56,181 nt of DNA from Candidatus Methylomirabilis lanthanidiphila. GTDB lineage: Bacteria; Methylomirabilota; Methylomirabilia; Methylomirabilales; Methylomirabilaceae. Positions 51,834-56,181 of this stretch are shown here, piece after piece. Position 1 is the stretch's first letter. Every line of letters starts with the position of its first letter. Location of the stretch: positions 1 to 56,181 of the forward strand of contig CABIKM010000017.1 of the NCBI GenBank assembly GCA_902196205.1. Reading direction: 5' to 3'. Under the pieces are notes generated by a model, which saw only the letters and a list, made by a program, of their open reading frames with translations, was not told the origin of the DNA and searched no databases. A program made the position numbers and the translations under genes.

Positions 51834-51895
51834 GCGTCGATCGCGTCAATCGCGTCGATCGCGTCGTCGCGTTGATTGCGTCGATTGCGGCAATA
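51834..51895 (-). repeat. word array 15, reversed
   Basis: GCGTCGATC, GCGTCAATC, GCGTCGATC, GCGTCGTC, GCGTTGATT and GCGTCGATT in tandem. It is followed by the GGTCTGTTCGGTCTATGCC satellite (51908-51926). Confidence 0.83.
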
Positions 51896-51924
51896 GTGAC
51901 TATTTGGTCTGTTCGGTCTATGCC

Positions 51925-52085
51925 TCAGGAAATCGCTTGTGGCGGTGAGCACGCAGCCGTCAGCGCCGGAGAAATCCCCCCGGTCCCCCCTTTTGAAAAG
52001 GGGGGGTGGTTGGGAGGGGGGAGCGCTGCCGGCGCATGGGGTATTCTCCCCCCCTTTATAAAAGGGGGGTGTGGGGGGATTTGAT
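51925..52085. repeat. dispersed repeat with two GC hairpins, copy 2
   Basis: Positions 51925-52050 repeat 50262-50387 with few differences. A second C-run/TTTATAAA/G-run hairpin (about 52049-52083) is added at the right. Both copies directly follow a reversed word array plus GGTCTGTTC satellite. Confidence 0.75.
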
Positions 52086-52116
52086 CGATCTGGTTCTGAC
52101 CAAGACCAATTGCCGA

Positions 52117-52165
52117 CGCAATCAACGCTATTAACGCTATCGACGCAACAGACTCGACGACGCGC
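52117..52165 (+). repeat. word array 16, forward
   Basis: GCAATCAAC, GCTATTAAC, GCTATCGAC, GCAACAGAC, TCGACGAC. It is the only forward-oriented array on the right flank, followed by GACCGAACAGACCAAAGAGAC. No gene lies between 52086 and 52295. Confidence 0.75.
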
Positions 52166-52295
52166 AGACCGAACAGACCAAAGAGACAAGTGGATGGGGA
52201 CTGACAGGGGGTGCGGCGTGGTGTACTATGAAGCCGGGTGGAACGCGACGAAGCGATGCTGTTGAGCGCCGTAAAGATAGGAGAGGGGATCGGTC

Positions 52296-52556
52296 ATGAC
52301 GACGAAAGAAAAGGTTGCTGAGCTTATCGAACGCCTGCCTGAGGAACTTCTCCAAGAGGTTCAACACTATGCCGAGTATCTCTATGCCAAATCGCAAGGC
52401 GAACAGTGGTCACGGATCTCTCTCGCCCAACTGGGTGCGCGTTACGAGCCAGATGAGGCGGAATATGCACGGTTGTTCGAAGAAGACAAGATGCTGTCTG
52501 GCCTCATCGCGTCAATAAACACCAACAATCACGCGTCTTTTGCTCCTCACTCCTAA
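52296..52556 (+). CDS. DUF2281-type antitoxin
   Basis: An 86-residue protein with the DUF2281 head (TKEKVAELIERLPEELLQEVQHYAEYL) and a C-terminal toxin-binding segment (SLAQLGARYEPDEAEYARLF). No toxin gene follows. The last residues (IASINTNNHASF) come from array-like DNA (GCGTCAATAAAC), so the native end may have been lost. Confidence 0.78.
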   Translation: MTTKEKVAELIERLPEELLQEVQHYAEYLYAKSQGEQWSRISLAQLGARYEPDEAEYARLFEEDKMLSGLIASINTNNHASFAPHS

Positions 52557-52575
52557 CTCTTAACTTTAATATTAC

Positions 52576-52724
52576 TCAGAGCATACAATAGCTTGCACCC
52601 CCCTTTCGCAAAGGGGGGCGAGGGGGGATTTGAACGATCAGAAAATCCCCCTCAATCCCCCTTTTCCAAAGGGGGAGGGTGCCTGAGATGTTGTGCACGA
52701 GTGCAATCTATTAAGTGCTCCCCT
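52576..52724. mobile_element. MITE-like element with about 20-bp terminal inverted repeats
   Basis: Left end GAGCATACAATAGCTTGCAC and right end GTGCAATCTATTAAGTGCTC are inverted copies with four mismatches. Two GC hairpins (about 52598-52630 and 52645-52680) lie inside. Parts recur at 15340-15430 and, reversed, at 3137-3192. No coding capacity; no clear target duplication. Confidence 0.7.
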
Positions 52725-52753
52725 TAATAACTCCTCACTCCTCACTTCCAAAC

Positions 52754-53566
52754 ATGTTGCGTCCCCGAATTATTCCCTGTCTGCTGGTCAAGAACGGTGG
52801 CCTGGTCAAGACGGTTCAGTTTGACCAGCCGAAATATGTTGGCGATCCTATCAATGCGGTGCGCATCTTCAATGAAAAAGAGGTCGATGAGCTGATTGTG
52901 GTCGATATTGACGCGACCGTTCAGAGCCGCGAACCTGACTACACGCTGATCAAGAATCTTGCGACGGAATGCCGGATGCCGTTGTGCTACGGCGGCGGCG
53001 TCAAGACGGTCGACCAGATCGAGCGGATCATCAGCCTCGGAGTGGAAAAGGTGGCGATCAGTTCTGCGGCGGTGAGCACGCCTGAGCTGATTTCGGAGGC
53101 GGCCGCGCGGGTGGGCAGCCAGAGCATCGTAGTGGTGATGGATGTCACAAAGAACGGGCGTAACTCCAACCGTTACGAGGTGTGTACCCACAACGGCACC
53201 CGGTCAACCGGGCTGCATCCTGTGGCGTGTGCCAAGCGGGCTCAGGCGTTAGGGGCCGGTGAGGTTGTGGTGAATTCAATAGACCAGGATGGGACGATGC
53301 AGGGCTACGACCTTGATCTGATCCGAGAGGTACGAGAGAGCATCAGCCTGCCGCTGACGGCATTGGGCGGGGCGGGCTCGCTGAAGGACATCGCCGGGTT
53401 GATCGACTTGTTCGGGATCATCGGCGCGGCGGCAGGCAGCCTGTTTGTCTTCAAGGGGAAGTATCGGGCGGTGTTGATAAATTATCCGAGTCGGGCGGAG
53501 AAAGACGGGATTGCGTCGGTCGCGTCTATAGCGTCTGTTGCGTCGGGTGGGGCGAGTGAGGAGTGA
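52754..53566 (+). CDS. WbuZ/HisF-like glycan amidation protein
   Basis: A 270-residue TIM-barrel protein of the HisF family. The catalytic-type Asp residues are present (VVDIDAT; NSIDQDGT), and it ends FVFKGKYRAVLINYPSRAEK. This ending and CLLVKNGGLVKTVQFDQPKY mark the WbuZ/AglZ-type subgroup that works with a HisH-like partner and a WbpG-type amidotransferase in sugar amidation. Neither partner is here. The last 18 residues (IASVASIASVAS and on) are encoded by a reversed word array. ATG 52754 is preferred. Confidence 0.85.
   Translation: MLRPRIIPCLLVKNGGLVKTVQFDQPKYVGDPINAVRIFNEKEVDELIVVDIDATVQSREPDYTLIKNLATECRMPLCYGGGVKTVDQIERIISLGVEKVAISSAAVSTPELISEAAARVGSQSIVVVMDVTKNGRNSNRYEVCTHNGTRSTGLHPVACAKRAQALGAGEVVVNSIDQDGTMQGYDLDLIREVRESISLPLTALGGAGSLKDIAGLIDLFGIIGAAAGSLFVFKGKYRAVLINYPSRAEKDGIASVASIASVASGGASEE
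53508..53545 (-). repeat. word array 17, reversed, inside the end of the HisF-like gene
   Basis: GCGTCGGTC, GCGTCTATA, GCGTCTGTT, GCGTCG in four in-frame 9-base steps. It forms the C-terminal tail of the HisF-like protein. Confidence 0.8.
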
Positions 53567-53702
53567 GGGGTGAAGGGTGGAAAGAATGCTTGCATGAGTC
53601 GGAGGCGCGGGCTATCGTGTAGCTGGGGGGGTGAGACGGCGAGGACGACCGAAAGGTTAGGGGTGGGGCGGGAGCCCTCCAGCAGAAGTGAGGCCATGTA
53701 CG

Positions 53703-54257
53703 ATGACGACGAAGGTTCGGATGACAGCTCAGGACTTGTGGCGCCTCGGGGAAGGCGATGTTCGGCGCGAGTTGGTCAACGGCGAGGTCATAGAGATGAC
53801 CCCAGTTGGTGGAGTGCATGGTAAAATTACATTGCGGGTGAGCCGCAAGCTGGTAGAGCATGTGGACCAGCAGGGAGGCGGAGAGGTGCTGGTAGGCGAT
53901 GTGGGCTTCGTACTGAACCTCCCGACCGATCCCGAGCGGGTACGCGCTCCCGATGTCGCCTTTGTCGCGAGCGACCGGCTCCCTGAAGGGCAACTCCCCC
54001 AGGGTTTTCTTCATGGTGCTCCTGATCTGGCGGTAGAGGTCCTCTCGCCCACGGATAACCCGGTCGATATCCAGCAGAAGGTGCGCGATTACTTAGACGC
54101 GGGAGCGCGCCTGGTATGGGTCATTGCGCCGGCTGCGCGGACCGCCACCGTGTATCGCGCCGATAGTTCGGCACGCCTGCTTCGTGAAACCGAGGCGCTG
54201 GAAGGTGAGACGGTCTTGCCGGGATTCCTGCTGCCGTTGGCCGAGATCTTCCGTTAG
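53703..54257 (+). CDS. Uma2 family (DUF820) putative endonuclease
   Basis: A 184-residue PD-(D/E)XK-like Uma2 protein: RRELVNGEVIEMTPVGGVHG, then RAPDVAFVASDRL, LAVEVLSPTDNPVDIQQKV and GARLVWVIAPAARTATVYR. The Asp and EVxSP motifs for metal binding are intact. These genes are often abundant and single; the cellular role is unclear. ATG 53703 is preferred to 53688. Confidence 0.87.
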   Translation: MTTKVRMTAQDLWRLGEGDVRRELVNGEVIEMTPVGGVHGKITLRVSRKLVEHVDQQGGGEVLVGDVGFVLNLPTDPERVRAPDVAFVASDRLPEGQLPQGFLHGAPDLAVEVLSPTDNPVDIQQKVRDYLDAGARLVWVIAPAARTATVYRADSSARLLRETEALEGETVLPGFLLPLAEIFR

Positions 54258-54395
54258 CTTCAGGTCCGCTTACCACGTTCCATTCCTTCATGCGACAATC
54301 CGAGCCCGCTCATCGGGCGATCGTCCATTCTTGAATTCCTACTGCGAACAGGTCTGATCTGGTACCCCCTGCCTGCTTTTCGATAGGATCCTGTG

Positions 54396-54530
54396 CAAAA
54401 TCCCCCCTCGCCCCCCTTTATTAAAGGGGGGGTGGTTGGGGGGGGTGCGCTGCCGGCGCATGGGGTATTCCCCCCCTTTATTAAAGGGGGGGGAATATTA
54501 AAGGGGGGGGAATGGGGGGATTTGAAGCGG
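54396..54530. repeat. GC hairpin cluster with internal duplication
   Basis: Two C-run/TTTATTAAA/G-run hairpins with the GCGCTGCCGGCGCATGGGGTATT segment between them (shared with 50387 and 52045). A partial duplication GGGGAATATTAAAGGGGGG follows. The gap 54258-54565 holds nothing else gene-like. Confidence 0.75.
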
Positions 54531-54565
54531 GGATGTCGGAACGGGAACGAGAGAGTTTCTAATCA

Positions 54566-56181
54566 ATGAAACAGATCCTTCAAAACCTAAGAACCGGCGT
54601 GACTGAGCTGGCTGAGGTGCCGTGCCCGCGGGCGGGCAGCGGCCAACTGTTGATCCGCACGACGCGATCGTTGATCTCGGCGGGGACGGAGCGGATGCTC
54701 GTCGAGTTCGGGAAGGCCAACCTGATCGAGAAGGCGCGGCGGCAGCCGGATAAGGTCCGCATGGTGCTGGACAAGGTCAGGACCGACGGCCTGTTGCAGA
54801 CGATCGAGGCGGTGCGCCGGAAGCTGGATCAGCCGCTGCCGCTCGGGTACTGTAATGTGGGCGTGGTGCTGGAGGTGGGGGAGGGTCTCACACAATTTCA
54901 GGTGGGCGACCGGGTCGCATCAAACGGCAAGCACGCCGAGGTGGTGTGTGTACCCGGGAACCTCTGCGCGAAGATTCCGGACGGTGTCGGCGACGAGGCG
55001 GCGGCCTTCACGGTGATCGGCGCGATTGCGTTGCAGGGGATCCGCCTGGCCCAACCGGCATTGGGGGAGACCTGTGTGGTGACGGGATTGGGGCTGATCG
55101 GGCTGGTGGCGGTGCAGCTTCTGATCGCCCACGGGTGCCGGGTGCTGGGCGTCGATCGTGACCCGGCGAGGCTGGAGCTGGCCCGGCGGTGTGGCGCGGA
55201 GACGGTCGACCTGTCACGGGGAGAGGACCCTCTTGCTGCAGCGCAGGCGCTGTCGCGCGGACGCGGGGTGGATGCGGTGGTCGTGGCCGCCTCGACCACG
55301 AGCAGTGAGCCGATGCATCAAGCGGCGCTGATGTGCCGCAAGCGCGGGCGGATCGTGCTGGTGGGGGTGACGGGGCTTGAACTGTCGCGGGCCGATTTCT
55401 ATGAGAAGGAGCTGACGTTTCAGGTCTCCTGCTCCTACGGTCCCGGCCGCTACGACCCGGCGTACGAGGAAAAAGGGCAGGATTATCCGGTCGGATTCGT
55501 CCGCTGGACCGCGCAACGCAACTTTGAAGCGGTGCTGGACATGATGGCGGCGGGACGGCTGGATGTGACGCCGTTAATCTCGCACCGGTTTACCGTCGAG
55601 CAGGCCGAGCAGGCGTATGTGCTGGTAGGCGGCGCAGGACCCTCGCTGGGCATTCTGTTGGAGTATCCGGGTCAGGAGGAGACACCAGCCAATGAACTGC
55701 GCCGTTCATCGCTGGTTCTGGCCCCGCCCGCTGCTGTCGGAGGGCAGGCGACCGTGGCCTTTATCGGGGCCGGCAACTACGCCTCCGGGGTGTTGATCCC
55801 GGCCTTCAAGGCGACCGGTGCGCGGCTGAAGTCGGTGGTGTCGAGCGGTGGGGTCAGCGGCCTGCACGCGGGACGCAAGTTCGGCATCGAGACGGCCACG
55901 ACCGACGCTGATAGCGTCTTTGCCGATCCGCAGGTGAATGTGGTGGTCATTGCGACGCGCCATGACAGCCATGCGCGCCTTATCTGCCGGGCCCTCCAGG
56001 CCGGCAAGCATGTCTTCGTCGAAAAGCCGCTGGCGCTGACGATGGATGAGTTGGCGGAGATTGAGCGGGTGTATTGGGAGGTACGAGACACTCCCCCCGC
56101 ACCCCCCCGAAATCCCTCCGCACCCCCCTTTAATAAAGGGGGGGAAAGAAAGGGGGGACAGGCGCCGGGGCCGCCGTTGTT
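54566..56181 (+). CDS. two-domain oxidoreductase (Zn-type alcohol dehydrogenase + Gfo/Idh/MocA), partial
   Basis: The frame is open to the window end (538 codons). Residues 1-375 form an MDR-type dehydrogenase (MKQILQNLRTG; RSLISAGTERMLVEFG; VTGLGLIGLVAVQLL). A Gfo/Idh/MocA domain starts near 393 (VAFIGAGNYASGVLI) with VEKPLALTMDELAEIE. Such fusions occur in surface-glycan loci. Odd: codons for about residues 510-532 (PPAPPRNPSAPPFNKGGERK and on) come from a GC hairpin repeat inserted in frame at the loop before the expected LLMVGFNRRF-type strand. The ATG lies in a repeat flank. The 3' end is outside. Confidence 0.86.
   Translation, partial: MKQILQNLRTGVTELAEVPCPRAGSGQLLIRTTRSLISAGTERMLVEFGKANLIEKARRQPDKVRMVLDKVRTDGLLQTIEAVRRKLDQPLPLGYCNVGVVLEVGEGLTQFQVGDRVASNGKHAEVVCVPGNLCAKIPDGVGDEAAAFTVIGAIALQGIRLAQPALGETCVVTGLGLIGLVAVQLLIAHGCRVLGVDRDPARLELARRCGAETVDLSRGEDPLAAAQALSRGRGVDAVVVAASTTSSEPMHQAALMCRKRGRIVLVGVTGLELSRADFYEKELTFQVSCSYGPGRYDPAYEEKGQDYPVGFVRWTAQRNFEAVLDMMAAGRLDVTPLISHRFTVEQAEQAYVLVGGAGPSLGILLEYPGQEETPANELRRSSLVLAPPAAVGGQATVAFIGAGNYASGVLIPAFKATGARLKSVVSSGGVSGLHAGRKFGIETATTDADSVFADPQVNVVVIATRHDSHARLICRALQAGKHVFVEKPLALTMDELAEIERVYWEVRDTPPAPPRNPSAPPFNKGGERKGGQAPGPPL
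56090..56152. repeat. GC hairpin repeat inside a coding sequence
   Basis: The familiar ACCCCCC..AAATCCC..CCCCCCTTTAATAAAGGGGGG unit sits in frame within the two-domain oxidoreductase gene. It adds about 20 Pro/Gly-rich residues without a stop. Confidence 0.82.

Overview
The window is a stretch of a GC-rich (about 58-60 %) Gram-negative-type bacterial chromosome. A squalene/phytoene synthase of the hopanoid HpnD type, the GC level and the dense families of short intergenic repeats are compatible with a Candidatus Methylomirabilis-like (NC10) bacterium. That placement is inference from content and not a database result. No tRNA, rRNA or CRISPR array was recognised.

Layout. (1) 1-19.1 kb is mostly ordinary chromosome: lgt-gpsA-hydrolase, then a K+ homeostasis block (Kef-type exchanger facing a convergent KimA-RCK-RCK operon), thioesterase, rtcA, an ArgA-type acetyltransferase, the PEP-synthase regulator ppsR, a DUF3105 protein, hpnD, an exported hydrolase, rhodanese, phosphohexomutase and argS. 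Gaps here hold GC-rich hairpin repeats of the form CCCCCCTTT..AAAGGGGGG. (2) 19.1-29.5 kb is a toxin-antitoxin (TA) battery: AbrB/PIN, a fused MNT-HEPN protein, four DUF433/DUF5615 pairs plus one wrecked pair, a split MNT/HEPN pair and three HicB genes with one intact and one truncated HicA. Almost every gap holds a degenerate tandem array of 8-9 bp words (GCAATCGAC, GCGACGAC and variants), often joined to a fragment of a polysaccharide gene. (3) 29.6-49.8 kb is a surface-polysaccharide locus on one strand with many overlapping start/stop codons: a Wzx-like flippase, three AsnB-type amidotransferases, a polysaccharide deacetylase-like protein, three methyltransferases, five GT4 glycosyltransferases, a Tat-exported beta-helix lipoprotein, an AT-rich Wzy-like polymerase and a Gfo/Idh/MocA oxidoreductase. 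(4) 49.8-56.2 kb is the right flank: fragments of asnB and of a methyltransferase, word arrays mostly in the opposite orientation, an HTH/PIN TA pair, a DUF2281 antitoxin, an orphan WbuZ/HisF-like gene, a Uma2 nuclease and the start of a two-domain oxidoreductase whose coding sequence carries a hairpin repeat in frame.

How it fits together. The polysaccharide genes can build, amidate, methylate, polymerise and flip a lipid-linked glycan. No initiating transferase, export apparatus or complete nucleotide-sugar pathway is present in the window. The flanks carry truncated pieces of exactly such genes (NusG/RfaH-like antiterminator tail three times, RfbF head, nucleotide-sugar dehydrogenase tail, AsnB tail, methyltransferase tail), and these lie against word arrays.

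Most unusual signal. The word arrays lie only on the two flanks of the locus, mostly run forward on the left and reverse on the right, abut gene boundaries (in two cases exactly at a native ATG), and exclude the hairpin family on the left flank. This suggests a recombining, TA-guarded cassette region. That reading is inference.
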